Of a stretch of DNA of 64,000 nucleotides, positions 24,761 to 36,096 are shown in pieces. The DNA comes from Tetmemena sp. SeJ-2015 (lineage: Eukaryota > Ciliophora > Spirotrichea > Sporadotrichida > Oxytrichidae): contig JAJKFJ010021718.1 in assembly GCA_027382625.1 (NCBI GenBank), positions 1 to 64,000 on the forward strand, in the 5' to 3' direction. The notes beneath the pieces were generated by a model. It saw only the letters and a program-made list of their open reading frames with translations. It was not told where the DNA came from and searched no databases. The translations under genes and the position numbers were made by a program. Every line of letters begins with the position of its first letter. Positions within the stretch are counted from its first letter, which is position 1.

Positions 24761-26525
24761 ATTAGACATCTAGTATCTCATTAAGATTTTTCTAAAATTT
24801 CTTATATTTATTTGAAGCAAATTTTATAAAAGATTTTTCTTAAAATTGAATTTGGCAGCACCCAAGAATAATTTGCCATACAATTTTTATAATCAGTAAA
24901 GAAACTCCCTTGCTAATATTTTTTCATTAGACAAGCTTTGTAATTTTTATGCGTTGGAAGTAAAGAGTGTAGTGAAAATAATGTAAAAGGGCCCTAGTCT
25001 ACCTTTACGTATTATTATTTCAAAGAATTTCACTTTAATCCACATTTATTGATATATCCTTACATAGGATAATAGTACGATTTACTAACTAGTACTGTAA
25101 TAAGTGCTGGTTTTTAAATTGATTATTAATTCCATTCCAAAAATTTTACTTTACATTACTTTACTTAACTTTATTGATATATCAGTTTTTCATTATATAC
25201 TGTGAAGCTTCATGGAACTTTGAAATAAATTGGTTTTCTTGTATTTTGGAATCGAAGTCAATTTATTTTTAGCAATAAGTAATTTAAGATGAATGATTTG
25301 ATTGAATTTGAGAACTTGATGGTGAGCGCCCAAACTTGGATATTTTGGGCTTAACCCTCCTTTACCGAAGCTTGGTCTACCGCAATAATTTTTGAATAGG
25401 AGTTTCCTTCATAAATTTTCATTGGATTTTAAAAGTTTATAAGTTTATTTTTATTTTGTTATTATAAATTACTCCTAGTGCATAAATGAAGAGCTTGAAA
25501 ATATTAGGTCTGTGGAGAAAAGTAAATTAAACATCATCTTGGCCTTGAAGCCTGGAATGCATCTGCCTTGAATTCAAAAATATGGAATCTTTGAAGCTGA
25601 ATGAAACTCCATAATTATTATGAGCCATTTAAAGTGGCACTTAAACTTCTTCATTGATTTATTAAAGTAGAAATGGTTTAGTTAGGTAGATACATAGTAA
25701 ATAGGTAGCGTGGTATGGAATAAGAGGAGGAGGAGGACTGGTGGGAAAGCTCGGTTACCTCAAAGGAATTTAAAGTTTCTTCCAGCACACAATACACAGA
25801 TTTTCTCTCTAAAAATTTTGCCCAAAATATTTAACTACCACTTATATCTTTATTTATATTAAATTGATTGTTTATGCTGATTAATGGGCTCTTTCTCTAG
25901 AATAAAACAGAGTTTTGCAATTTTCACTCTTCTTTGTAGGCAAGAAGTGCATAATTAAGAAAATTAGAGTCGCATTTCATTGATTAAAAGCAATGAAAAT
26001 CTAAAATAAAAAAAGAGAAAACTTTTGTAAAATATTAAATCTTTGAAGACGTTGGTTTGCATATCTTATCAGTTTTTAATATAGGAAAGGATTGAAAGAA
26101 AAATAACCGGCGTGCTTTTAAATAACATTAATTCAAATGAGATTTGAATATATTGAAAGCAGTCAATTTAAATCCATAAAAGTAGGCAAAAGGAAAGCCA
26201 TCTTTTAATCAACTCAATATCACAAACTAAAATATTCTCATTTAAATAAAAGACTTCAGGGAGTATAGGCAACTTTTAAAACTAGCAAAGACAAAGTATG
26301 AAATTGAAGAACTTCAGATTAAAAATAATTTTCCCTTTTCATCCTCCCATTTAACTATATAAATTTTCTATAAGGATTTCATTATATTAAACTCAAATTT
26401 TTAAACAAAAAATTATCACGACCTTTTACATTTAATGACGTATTTGCCAAGGCTTGCTTATTTTTCGCTTTCTGGAATGCTTTATTCCCATTGAGAGAGT
26501 TCAACTTTTAAAAAAAATTACTAAT
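24761..26525. other. AT-rich spacer with one coding-like stretch
   Basis: Mostly non-coding. At about 25,481-25,571 (plus) a frame reads NEELENIRSVEKSKLNIILA followed by LKPGMHLP and TGA. This could be a 3' MDS of an unseen gene. A purine-rich GGAGGAGGAGGA run lies at about 25,722. Confidence 0.3.
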
Positions 26526-28226
26526 TCATAAATCTTCCTTGATAACAGTGCTTCCGAAAACAGCACCATCTTTATACTGTAAATCATCAGTCACTCTCTT
26601 AAACCATTGTTGCTTTACCTCTGGAGTAAGAGACGCTAACCAACGATAAAGAACAAAGGAAGTAATGTTCTTATCGTTCCATCTGAAATCGTATGCATCA
26701 AATGATGGATTCTATCCGGTCAGTTTATCATCATTTTTAATTCTTATTAAATTATTAAATGCAATCAGTGTTCCATATACAACCATCCAACTTCTAGCTG
26801 GCATTCATTTTCTTGATCAAGAATGTTAATCAAACAATCATATTTTTTTATTGCAGCAAAGATTTTTCCTGGAAGTTCCCCTCCTAAACATTCGTAAAGA
26901 ACTGTAGGTTTGGTTTCTGCGCAAACCTCCTTGAGTCTGTCAAAGAAGTCGGGGCTTTCCTGATTTAGTACGTATTTGGCATTAAATTATTCCTTAAGTT
27001 CTTAAACTGCTTCATCTTTTCTGACAATCCATAATGATTTTTAAAGTGTGATTATGAATGGAGAATTTATTAAATGTTAACTGTTTCTACACCCTCAATT
27101 TGGCATAACTTGATGAGTTGTTTGGCTAATTAAGAAGAAGCGGCTAGAATTACGACAGCCTAGGCACCTTTAGTTTTTGCAAAGTCTAGCAAGCCGCAAG
27201 TAGTGAATGGATTTACATAAGTGTTAGCAGCTTTTACTGGGTCGAAGTCAGGTTTTTCAAACACAACCAGAGAGGAAGCATCCTTAACTGCGTATCTACT
27301 CCAGGCTCCCGCATTGAATGCCACTAGTTTACCTTTCAGTTGAGATTCATCCACGTTTTCACCTACTTCAATAACAACTCCACAGCCATCTGATCCCATC
27401 ACAAAGCCACAATTAAATCCCAAAACCTTTCTTAGAAAAATTATAAGAATGGGCTTTAATAAATCTTAAGCAAATAAATTTTTTTTCAAAACTAGACTGG
27501 CGATAAGATGTCAAAAGTATCAGTTAACTTTAATTGGATCTTGCTAAGAGAATATAATAATCTGAAATTCAGAGTGTGAAAGACTAATAATTCAATCATT
27601 TATAAATTTCATAAAATTATAACCAATAGTTAAGGTAAATGATATGCTTTTAAAAAAATAATTATAATTTCAATCAACTCCTTCTGAGCAAAATAAATTT
27701 TTTATAAAATTTTTATTATAAAAAAGTCTATATCTCTAAACAATTGCTCTGAAGTGAGGACTGGCAAATTATGCTTAAAAACTTACAAAAAATCAAAAGC
27801 TTAAGTTTTATTCTCATTTTAATAAGGTATATAAAGTCTCTCAAAGTAATTAAAGCCCATTTATTCACAAATTCATCAATAAAAAAGCTAAAAGGAATAT
27901 TGATTCACTTTAAAATTAATCATCAGAATTAACAAATTTCATTTAAATTTAACATCTTGAGAAAAAATTATTGTATCAGTTTTGGTGTTTTTAATGCATT
28001 ATTTAATTATAATATAATTTGAGCCTTCTACCTTGTTTTTGGAGTACATAATTCTGTCGTATGGATTGATGGTGGAGTAACTGACTTCAATAAGCACTTG
28101 GCCAGGCCCAGGAGTAGGAACTGGTAAATCAGTTAACAGTTAATATTGTCCATCCTTTAAGGTGACTTGCTCTTGCGGTAGTCTAGCAGATTAAATAAAT
28201 CAACAATTAGTTTTGAGAGATTCCAT
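26526..28226 (-). CDS. MDR-family zinc-type dehydrogenase / quinone or enoyl reductase
   Basis: A soluble NAD(P)H-dependent oxidoreductase of the medium-chain dehydrogenase/reductase family. After removing three inserts the minus strand reads MESARLPQEQVTL..., then PVPTPGPGQVLIEVSYSTIN (the family N-terminal GroES-like motif), VMGSDGCGVVIEVGENV (the GxDGxGxV block), NPFTTCGLLDFAKTKGAQAV (start of the Rossmann fold) and a C-terminal FGSTVIKEDL before TGA. Four or more in-frame TAA/TAG fall at Gln positions. Zinc ligands of classical alcohol dehydrogenases are not evident, so a quinone-oxidoreductase/enoyl-reductase role is more likely. One unexplained frame slip at about 26,790-26,810, before VVYGTLIAFNN. 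Length is typical of the family (about 330 aa). Three IESs with pointers AATCT, AAGGT and ATT interrupt it. Confidence 0.8.
27026..27075 (-). other. IES in MDR gene, pointer ATT, 47 bp
   Basis: ATT copies at 27,073-27,075 and 27,026-27,028 (minus). Excision joins AAC ATT GTC AGA (NIVR) in the Rossmann domain. A 3-bp pointer is short, but frame and homology agree. Confidence 0.6.
27425..28034 (-). other. IES in MDR gene, pointer AAGGT, about 605 bp
   Basis: AAGGT copies at 28,030-28,034 and 27,425-27,429 (minus strand). Excision joins AAC AAG GTT TTG GGA, giving NKVLGFNCGF across the conserved region. The insert is strongly AT-rich and has TGA stops. A GT-AG intron reading would give the wrong frame. 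Confidence 0.8.
28188..28222 (-). other. IES in MDR gene, pointer AATCT
   Basis: Direct repeats AATCT (minus strand) at 28,218-28,222 and 28,188-28,192. The insert between them carries an in-frame TGA. Excision gives ATG GAA TCT GCT AGA, restoring the frame from the start codon. Confidence 0.7.
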
Positions 28227-28419
28227 ATTTGACCAAATCTTTCTTCTTGATAAAAGTTTAATGTGCAAAGATATATTTATAATTTAGCAGTTCTCGAAAT
28301 ACAAATCAATCTCACTCTTCTTCACTAATACTTATTTTCAATAATAATTTTGTCTAGGTTAATATGATAATAATCCCTTATTTATAAAATAATATTAATT
28401 ATAATTAGCAAGACTAATA

Positions 28420-29739
28420 ATGAGTGGGAGAACAAACTTGGCTTTTGTAAAGAAGGTGCCTGACTTTATTCAAAAACTGGGTCTAAATAATTAAGATCTT
28501 AAGACTTTCCAGGAGCGAAACGACCATAAACTAGAGCACAAGTAGAAAGTCAACTAACAAGTTAATATATTATGTAAATTACAATTTAATAACCAACTAA
28601 AAGGATTACATGACTGCGGATGAAGCTAAGCTAGCGCAGTAAAAGGAAGAATACGACTTTGAAAATGCGCAAATAGAGGACTTGGGTAACTTTATTCTTA
28701 AAGCTGATTAGAACCTCAAGTCCGATCAACAAACAGCATTTATTTATCTCTAATAGAATGTCCGAAGAAGCAGGAGTTGGAGGAGGAGAGGAGGATATTG
28801 AAGGCGGCGAAGAGCAATAAGATAAACTTCTCTCAATTTTAAAGAAGAGAATTGCTAAGTTAGATGAAAAGTTGCAAGCCAAACCTTAAACCGATGCATC
28901 TATTTCAGATCATAGTTAATTAAAGTATTTAAAAGAAACATTGCCAAATTAATATAGAAGTTCAATAAATATATCACAATTTAAGAATATAAAACTTTAT
29001 AAATATTAAAAGAGTGAAGGCACTTCAAAATTATAGTCGCTCTCTCTATATTAACTATATTAAAGCATACGAGCTCATCTGTTGGTATAATGAATCCCTG
29101 CTGAGAAAATATATGTAGATTGTTAAATATTTCTACTATTAAAAATGATTTAAAGGTTAATTTAGAGTAGCAAAGAACTATTCAACTTTGTATGGAAAGA
29201 ATTATTGATAATTTAATATTCATCTGCAAAAAGAGTTCATAATCTATATAGCATTTTATTAATTGCATAGATCAAGGATAAGTATTGAAAAGGTAAAAAA
29301 TATCTGAAATTGGGGGTGAAACATTAGGAGTAAATGATGAAGAGCAAAAAGACGATGAACAGAATGAATAACCCAAACGAGCTGTATTTATTAAGAAGAG
29401 AGATAGAAAGACTAATTAAAAAGAAAGCTAGACTGCTGGCTCAGAAATAAATAAAACTACCATTCAAAAATAAATAAAGGCAGTTAATTCAAGTATTCAC
29501 AATTTAAAAGATATTTCTTAAACAAATTAGCTAATGTTTCTGTGATACAGTAATTAAAGAGAGATTAATTCTACTAAATAATTATTTAAAGTTAAATTAA
29601 TGTCTTCTAATGTTTATTTATAAAAAAAGATTTATCTAAATTACAGTAAAGTTTAAATTCCACGCAAAATTGAATTTGAAATCTCAATAATAAGGCTCCT
29701 AAGGTAAATAATTTACTATCCTTTGAGGACGATATATGA
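28420..29739 (+). CDS. KIAA1143/DUF4604-like protein, five MDSs
   Basis: Start ATG 28,420, stop TGA 29,737-29,739. Removing four inserts at pointers CAACTAA, GTCCGA, ATCT and CAAT gives 648 nt (215 aa) in one frame with no leftover bases. The N terminus MSGRTNLAFVKKVPDFIQKL resembles the (S)YV.P..P.FL..L motif that opens human KIAA1143. An acidic middle (GGEEDIEGGEE) leads to PKRAVFIKKRDRK, like the VVVLKK block. The C terminus NNLLSFEDDI parallels the SSLLSFDNEDE tail. Function of the family is unknown, probably nuclear. The 170-bp gap to the next gene suggests tight packing. The family call is by eye and moderate; the MDS structure is strong. Confidence 0.65.
28551..28600 (+). other. IES, pointer CAACTAA, 43 bp
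   Basis: Seven-bp pointer at 28,551-28,557 and 28,594-28,600. The join reads AAA GTC AAC TAA AAG GAT TAC (KVNQKDY). Confidence 0.8.
28720..28765 (+). other. IES, pointer GTCCGA, 40 bp
   Basis: Six-bp pointer at 28,720-28,725 and 28,760-28,765. The join reads CTC AAG TCC GAA GAA GCA. Without excision the frame is wrong by one. Confidence 0.8.
28898..29305 (+). other. IES, pointer ATCT, 404 bp
   Basis: ATCT at 28,898-28,901 and 29,302-29,305. Excision joins ACC GAT GCA TCT GAA ATT GGG. The insert is AT-rich with a TGA at about 29,083. Confidence 0.7.
29500..29688 (+). other. IES, pointer CAAT, 185 bp
   Basis: CAAT at 29,500-29,503 and 29,685-29,688. Excision joins ATT CAC AAT AAT AAG, leading into the conserved LLSFEDDI tail. 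Confidence 0.7.
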
Positions 29740-29908
29740 AATTTTCTTTAAAGTTTTATTTGATTTCTTTAACTGCATTCAACATTAAAAAGAGCTTTAA
29801 AAGAAAAATAGGTTTGATTCATGAAGATGAAATACCTAAACATAAATTAATTAATAACGCCTATTACAACTTGGGTTAGATTATTTGTAATTTTAATTGA
29901 GAAATAAA

Positions 29909-32569
29909 ATGTCGCTAAGCTAGCACATGAGAGCTCTGAAAACTGCCTCAGTCCAGTAGCGCTCCAAGAGTAATAAATTTTTCACTCCAACTGTTGCTAA
30001 CTCTTCTTCCATCTACTCTGAGTTGAAAAAGTCTTTTGCGACTCCTATCTCCACCTCAAAATAAGGTAATATTGTGGAAGATAATTATTTTTTCAACCAA
30101 TTAAATTTATTGATTGTTATCCAATAAATTAGCAACTCATCTGAAATTGTTTTTTTATTTTAAGGATTAAAACGATTAATAAATTAAGTATATACAGGAA
30201 TAAATAAATTCATTAAAATTATTTTCTCTTAAAATATTTTAAATACTGATCGATAGTGAAAGATTTATAGATTAAAACTTGCACCAAAACACGACAGTGA
30301 TAGCCCCCTTTTATCGTCCAGCATCATCTCATATCAAGTCATAAACCAATATCAAGCCACTGCATTTAAACAGCTAAAATTAAAATACAAGGATAGAAGT
30401 GGAGTATTAGTAGCAGAACTAAAGGTACCAACCTCGCTCCTCAACTATGAATCACTCAAATCTCACTAAGAACAATTAACAATTTGACTATGGAGTACTA
30501 TCTTAGAGCTCTCTCTAGCAAGTAAAGATCAATAACCCGAAAGGCGAAGTTCACCCCATTTTTATGAGTGCAAACGGCACTTGTCTCGCTCAACGAGAGT
30601 CAACAGCTCATGAGTTAAGCAGAAGATAAAAAAATGCTTTGAATCCAACTTACACTTAAGCAAGGGCCCAAATCATTCAAGAAGAAGTCTCTTAGAATAT
30701 AATCAACTCCTTACTCAATAAAAATGGGATCAAGCAAAATTTTAATCCTAAGCTTAATAACTTAATTAGTGGAGGGAATAGCGCTGGCATAGATAAAGAC
30801 TTATTAAGAGACTTCGTTACCAATATTGTTCTTCAAGAGACTTAAAAAGCATTTTAAGAGCAGAGACTGCAAAATTAAAACGATATTTCTCGCTTAGAAG
30901 CTTAGATACTGCAAATTGTTTCTGCAGATACAACTGCTTTGAAATTGCAGTAATTGAGTAAGCAAAAAGAAAAATAATCCAAGACATTTAAACTAACATC
31001 CAATATTTCATAGACACAAAGGAATTCTAATTACAATGATGATAGTAATTAAAGAGTGCAATAAGCCTATGGCAATCAGACGAGCAATTCCAGTAATTTT
31101 TATAAGACCAGCTATCAAAGTGGATTTTAAACAGCTTACAAGTAAGACAGTAAGTGGCTTGATGACTACCTACCTGGCAAAAGTGAGGCCACTAGTTTGC
31201 ATTTTAAAGACTTCCAAGTTCATCCAACTCTCAAATCAGCCTTAAAGGATCATCATCAGAATCAGCTCAAGAGTTTTCTAGGTTTCCAAATAGAACAGTA
31301 AAATAAGTTTCAAGCATTTAAATACTTGTTATCATCATTAATTAAAATTAGAGAATGGGACATGAGCTATATCAAGACAAGGAATATGCTCAGTCTGTTA
31401 AATAAAAGAGGATTGAATATGGTGCTTAAGAATAATCAGCATTGCTAAAAAGAAAGAGATTATTTTCTCAGTCTGCACAGGAGGTCAGGAAATAACATCA
31501 AAATAAGATTAAGTAAATGCAACAAGAAAAAGATAAAGAATGGACAGAAGGACAGATATTTATGATAAATCATGTCAATCAAATATTTTCAAAGACTTTT
31601 TCATTTTTTCCTTCGTCTTTATATTGACTGAAGGATAAAAGTTGTAAATAAAAAAGCAAGGTGAATATGAAAACTAGGCAATCTTGAAAGAGTAAATGAA
31701 ATAGGCTAAATTCAATGCCTATAACTAAGTTAATTTAAGAGCTAAATATAAGTCGTTTTACATTAAATGAATAGAAAGAGAGAGTTTCTGATGTTGATTA
31801 TGGAGAGTAATTTATTAGCTCTATTGGCTTTAAAGGAGGAAAGCAAGAACTCATTAAATCCAGTACAATCGAATCCACTCTAAACAACTAGCTGACTAAG
31901 GGTGAGGTTGCTCCAAGAAGTTCATTCTTGCACAAACTCTAACTCAAAAAAGGATATGGTACTGGAAAAAACCCAAAAACTATGACTCCACTTAACCCTT
32001 CCAAAGGAACTTACTTTGACTAATTTTATAATCGCTAACCTCATCAAGCTTATGAAATGGGAGCCAAAGCAGAAACAAGAATAAGGCCAATGGCTTAAAA
32101 GCTAGAGCAAGATGCTTAGATGAAGATTTAAGAAGAGAATCATTTAATTCATTTAAACTGGATTAATTTATTCCATTAAAATGATATCAAATTTAATTAT
32201 TTTCCATTATCTTTGAATTATTTTACTAATAATTTCCTAATGAATCAAAGGATAGAGAAGCAAAAGAACCAATTATTCGTTGCTGAGCTTTAAAAAGATT
32301 TCAAACAAAGATAGGATAGGAAAAATGCAGAAGCTCAAGTCTAAACCAATTAAAGAAAGCAAATGACAGAGGTTGTCTAAAACTTGAAAAATGAGAAAAT
32401 GGCAAGCCAACAAATTCAGAAGACTCAAGAATATCAAGCAATACAGCATTACTAAGATACTGAGATTTAGTAACTTAAAAGAAGGTAGCAACTAATTCAA
32501 AATTAGAATGAAGTGGCTAGAATGATAGAAAATCAAAATCAAAGGAGACTAGTAGAATCTTTATAATGA
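29909..32569 (+). CDS. Gln-rich coiled-coil protein, unknown function
   Basis: ATG 29,909 (MSLSQHMRALKTASVQQ) to TAA-TGA at 32,567-32,569. A 205-nt GT-AG insert (30,066-30,270) is treated as an intron because frame and splice sites fit. Three pointer-flanked IESs follow. The middle is low-complexity (NSNYNDDSNQRVQQAYGNQ). The C-terminal third is a long charged coiled coil (QLFVAELQKDFKQRQDRKNA, then MTEVVQNLKNEKMASQQ). A one-base slip near 31,715 separates two open frames. Gln is coded mostly by TAA/TAG. No domain was recognised; a cytoskeletal or ciliary scaffold is possible but only a guess. Confidence 0.65.
31270..31353 (+). other. IES, pointer AGAG, 80 bp
   Basis: AGAG at 31,270-31,273 and 31,350-31,353. 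Excision joins CTC AAG AGA ATG GGA CAT (LKRMGH). Confidence 0.65.
31547..31635 (+). other. IES, pointer GAAGGA, 83 bp
   Basis: GAAGGA at 31,547-31,552 and 31,630-31,635. Excision joins TGG ACA GAA GGA TAA AAG (WTEGQK). Confidence 0.8.
32137..32247 (+). other. IES, pointer GAATCA, 105 bp
   Basis: GAATCA at 32,137-32,142 and 32,242-32,247. Excision joins GAG AAT CAA AGG (ENQR) inside the coiled coil. The insert happens to be open in frame but is AT-rich and hydrophobic. Confidence 0.75.
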
Positions 32570-32860
32570 TTTCTTAATGAATTATTTTTTGAGATTTTAA
32601 GGAATCTCTCATTTAAATAATAACTTTAATAAAATAAGTAAATTATAATCATATTAAATTTAAATAAATGTGTTCAAAACTTTAATTCTTTTGAGTGTTT
32701 ATTACTTTTCAAGCATTTAAACTATTTATGCCCCAATTTATAAAAGCTTGTTAAAAATCTATCTTAATTTTCCTGTACGAAACTTCGATTTCTAAATATA
32801 CATTTTGCGTAATCGTTTTAAATTAAAAAAAAACTTAATTGTACATGATCGTGAATTTTT
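32570..32860. other. intergenic, AT-rich
   Basis: 3' flank of the coiled-coil gene and 5' flank of the next. Nothing further seen. Confidence 0.5.
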
Positions 32861-35259
32861 AATGTTCATCATAATCATTTGTGAGACAATTTTGGTATAT
32901 AGTTAAGTTTAAGCTCATCTTGAGAGTTAGAAAAACTAGCAGCATCCAATAGATTTAAAACAAACATAAGAGGAAGAGAAATCATCAACTCCTTTAAAAA
33001 GGATTCAATTAGACAGTGTCTTCAGAGATTTCGTTGTAGTGAAGCCATTTGATAGAGCCAAAGGCCTTTATAAAGATCAAAATGCGTTTTCTAGATACTC
33101 TCGCTCATTCAATATTGATCTCTAGCCCAAGTAATATACTTTAAACCAGCTTAATATTATCCTAGAATAATTTTTTCAAAATCGTTTTCAGTGAATGAAC
33201 TAATTAGAAGCGGTGTCAATAATTATGTTGAGTTCTAATCTGTCGGAGAAAACTTCTTCTTTGACTAGAATCCTTCAAAAATTCCCAAGACTGCTAATCT
33301 TTACACTAAATAATATTATATGACTTTTCTTATATTTTTAATTGAATGCGGAAAGCCCACTGATTGGTGAATTTGCTAAGATTAAATGCATATCTTTAAA
33401 TTAAAGATCCCTTTTACAAAGTCAGAGGTATTTTCATCCGGATTGCTCTCTTTTAAAGAGAAGAGGCAGCTAGTAAAGGTGATGGAAGCCTGCTTAGCTG
33501 GCTATGATAAAATAGCTTAGAGAGTTTTGACATAGGCTGAGGTCAACTCAACTCATATTTTCGAAAAAGAGATAGACCTAAATGCAGAGGAAAAGAAAGC
33601 CATTCTAGAGACCAAAGATAAACCTATCAAGCACTTTTTAGATTCCATGGGCATTGAAAAGAAAATGCAAGACATCCTTCTTTATGCAATTGGAAATGTA
33701 AATGAGAATCAGTATTTGGGGGAGGGAACTCAAAGACTTGAGAAGATTACAACCTTTTAGTTCTTTGAACGCATTCAGAAGTACTTGAGATCTATAGGTT
33801 ATTATGGCGACTCTCCCTTCATGGTTTGTGTTTACGGATCAAGTGAATTCTCGCAGGCTTTCTCTAGAATAGGTAAGCTTAATTACAGTAGTGATAAATT
33901 ACTTAGGAGCCCTACATCACAATCTATGCATCGTAAATGTTATAAACTATTAATTTATTGTACAATTATAATGATGATTTGAGACTTGGAGATTTGATAT
34001 TTGAAGACGAGGAAGAACAAAAAGAGGAAGAAGTCAAAACAGAAGAAAATATTAAATCCAGTAAATTCATTATTCTTTTTATAAGTTAAATATGAGTGCA
34101 AAGAGACAGTAGCTTCAAGGAGTCTAAATAGGTTTCAGTAAAATTATTTGGTTTCTTAATAACTTATATAGATGAAACTCCTTTAAAGGTCAGAAAAGGA
34201 GCGATAGTGGGTCCGGAATATTAAAAGTGGTTGCTTCAAAAGTCTGGGATAGAGCAATTACCTCAAAGAAAAGTTTAAAATTTCAATATATCTATCTTTA
34301 TAGATATGTTTAGGCATCTATAATGCGATTGACTATTATTACAAGAACTCCTTTGCTAAAATCCGAAGACTCTATTGCTACTTACTTGATTCCTCCCTAG
34401 ACTTTCCCTTTTTAAAACACTCATGCCATCAGAGTATTCTAGTTTAATAATTTCACTTATGCTACTCCGAAAAATCATTACCTTATCATGGCATCGACTG
34501 TTATAGACCCTCCAGTTTACGCTGCCGACTAAAATGCTTAATCAGAGTATACTAATTATCTCAATACCTAGAGAGATATTTTCAGGAAATTCCTCAACAA
34601 ATTCTATGATTTTACTTGGGAAAATACAGAAGAAAATTATGCCACTGAAGCAGTTCTTAAGCCTACTTCTGAAGAGGAAAAAGAAAACTTAGATTCTGAA
34701 ACTACAGAAGAAAACAAGTAGCAAAATTAAGGCTAAGAAGAAGATGGAGACATTCTATTTGCAACATTGTACGTGCAAGACTACAGGCAAGAATTGGATT
34801 AGGATATTTAAAAACGATTCACTAATTTAAAGTTCCTAAAGGACACTCCTTTCGACTCCGATATCGACCCTGCTTTTGTAAGTTTCTATCCCCTTAAATT
34901 CTTGTATAGCATGAAGCCGTAGAGATGTACAACAAATAGTTGAAACTGGGAGATAAGGTTCGTTTCTTAAAGCGATCAGATGCAGAAGAGGAGATGTATG
35001 CAGAGATGAATCAAGATGAATATGGGGACGAAAGTGAGGATGATAACATCATTGAAGACTTACAGAAGAATATGGTCAATCAACAAAGTCAAAATAATCC
35101 AGCAGATTAAGCAACCGCAGAGTAGCAAATGCTATTTATTGTGATTTAAGACATTTTATTTTGTGTAAAGAGCAAACTGCCGAGTAAGCGCAAATTGCAG
35201 CTGAAAAGAAGGAGGAAGATAATTTGCTAGATGATCTTTTAGATGATTTAATAAAGTGA
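32861..35259 (+). CDS. Rab escort protein / GDI-like, N-terminal part missing
   Basis: REPs present Rab GTPases to geranylgeranyl transferase II; the related GDIs recycle prenylated Rabs. Visible blocks in order are: FNIDL (conserved in REPs), ELIRSGVNNYVEF (like LLIKSNVSRYAEF), KIPFTKSEVFSSGLLSFKEK, YLRSIGYYGDSPFMVCVYGS (like the GRYGNTPFLFPLYG block), KGAIVGPEYQKW, DILFATLYVQDY, and a highly acidic tail NLLDDLLDDLIK. The N-terminal GxGxxES dinucleotide-binding motif and YYGG segment of the family are not found upstream. In-frame ATG 32,861 is only the upstream limit. One intron (34,878-34,909, 32 nt) and at least four IESs. Frame slips remain near 33,190, 33,900 and 34,150. Confidence 0.75.
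33277..33405 (+). other. IES in REP gene, pointer AAA, 126 bp
   Basis: AAA at 33,277-33,279 and 33,403-33,405. Excision gives CCT TCA AAG ATC CCT TTT ACA (PSKIPFT), matching family spacing. The pointer is short and low-complexity, so the exact edge is uncertain. Confidence 0.5.
34062..34091 (+). other. IES in REP gene, pointer TAAAT, 25 bp
   Basis: TAAAT at 34,062-34,066 and 34,087-34,091. Excision gives TCC AGT AAA TAT GAG TGC. Confidence 0.65.
34273..34312 (+). other. IES in REP gene, pointer GTTTA, 35 bp
   Basis: GTTTA at 34,273-34,277 and 34,308-34,312. Excision gives AGA AAA GTT TAG GCA TCT (RKVQAS). Confidence 0.7.
35124..35175 (+). other. IES in REP gene, pointer AGCAA, 47 bp
   Basis: AGCAA at 35,124-35,128 and 35,171-35,175. 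Excision gives GAG TAG CAA ACT GCC GAG (EQQTAE), leading to the acidic C terminus. Confidence 0.75.
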
Positions 35260-36096
35260 AGGGATGAGCAAAACTTAATTTCTTTAGGTATTCACTTTAA
35301 TTTAAAGCAAGATGAATTTAAAAAGGAAAAATATGGAATTCTAGGTAAATAAATGGTAAAGTGATGAGTGATTGTGTAATTGTGTTGTGGAAAAGCCTAT
35401 ATATTTTCATGATATACTTTAAATAATTTAGCTTTTTAGTTTGACTTACATTTTCTTAAATTGATTTTTAACAAGGGGCCGAGCAGAGAGTAGATTTAAT
35501 AATTTTGAATAATGATTTAGTATTAATATAAAATAATTTATTAAAGAGAACAAATGAGTGCTGTGGCTTCTTATGTAAGTAATTTGAAGAAGAATATATT
35601 TCAATGAATTAGCTATTTGTTGTTCGAGTTCATTCAATGAATTTAAAGTCCTAATAAGTTTACTATTCTGTGAAGAAAACTAAATTTAATGGAAAGGGAT
35701 TCTCTTAATTTATTTATAACCCAGAGTTTAAGTGATTAGAATTTTAAATAACTTTTAAATGGAATGGCTTAAATCAGTGATTAAGTCTGTAAAATTTATG
35801 ATTTATTGATACGTTATATAGAATTATATTTTAGTAATAAACAATTGCGACCTTGTTAGTTGAATACAAAGCTTCTCAGTTAATACTACACAAGTTAAAA
35901 AATTTTTGCTTGTAGAGCGCTCGTGAATTCTTCAGCTGATCTAAAATTATTTAAAGTAAAAATCATTTGTAATATTATTGACCACCTTATAAATTGTAGT
36001 TCGAGGGGCATGCTATAGACATAAATTGACTCCATATTAAAAATTTTAAACCAATCTAGATTTTAATAAAATTGTGGATTATAAATGTAGAGCTAG
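35260..36096. other. AT-rich intergenic region
   Basis: No coding-like frame beyond short AT-driven ORFs. It separates the REP gene from the next gene. Confidence 0.5.

Noticed and set aside
30066..30270. IES in the coiled-coil gene
   Set aside because: Only a 2-bp repeat would be shared, while GT-AG ends and frame fit exactly, so an intron is preferred.
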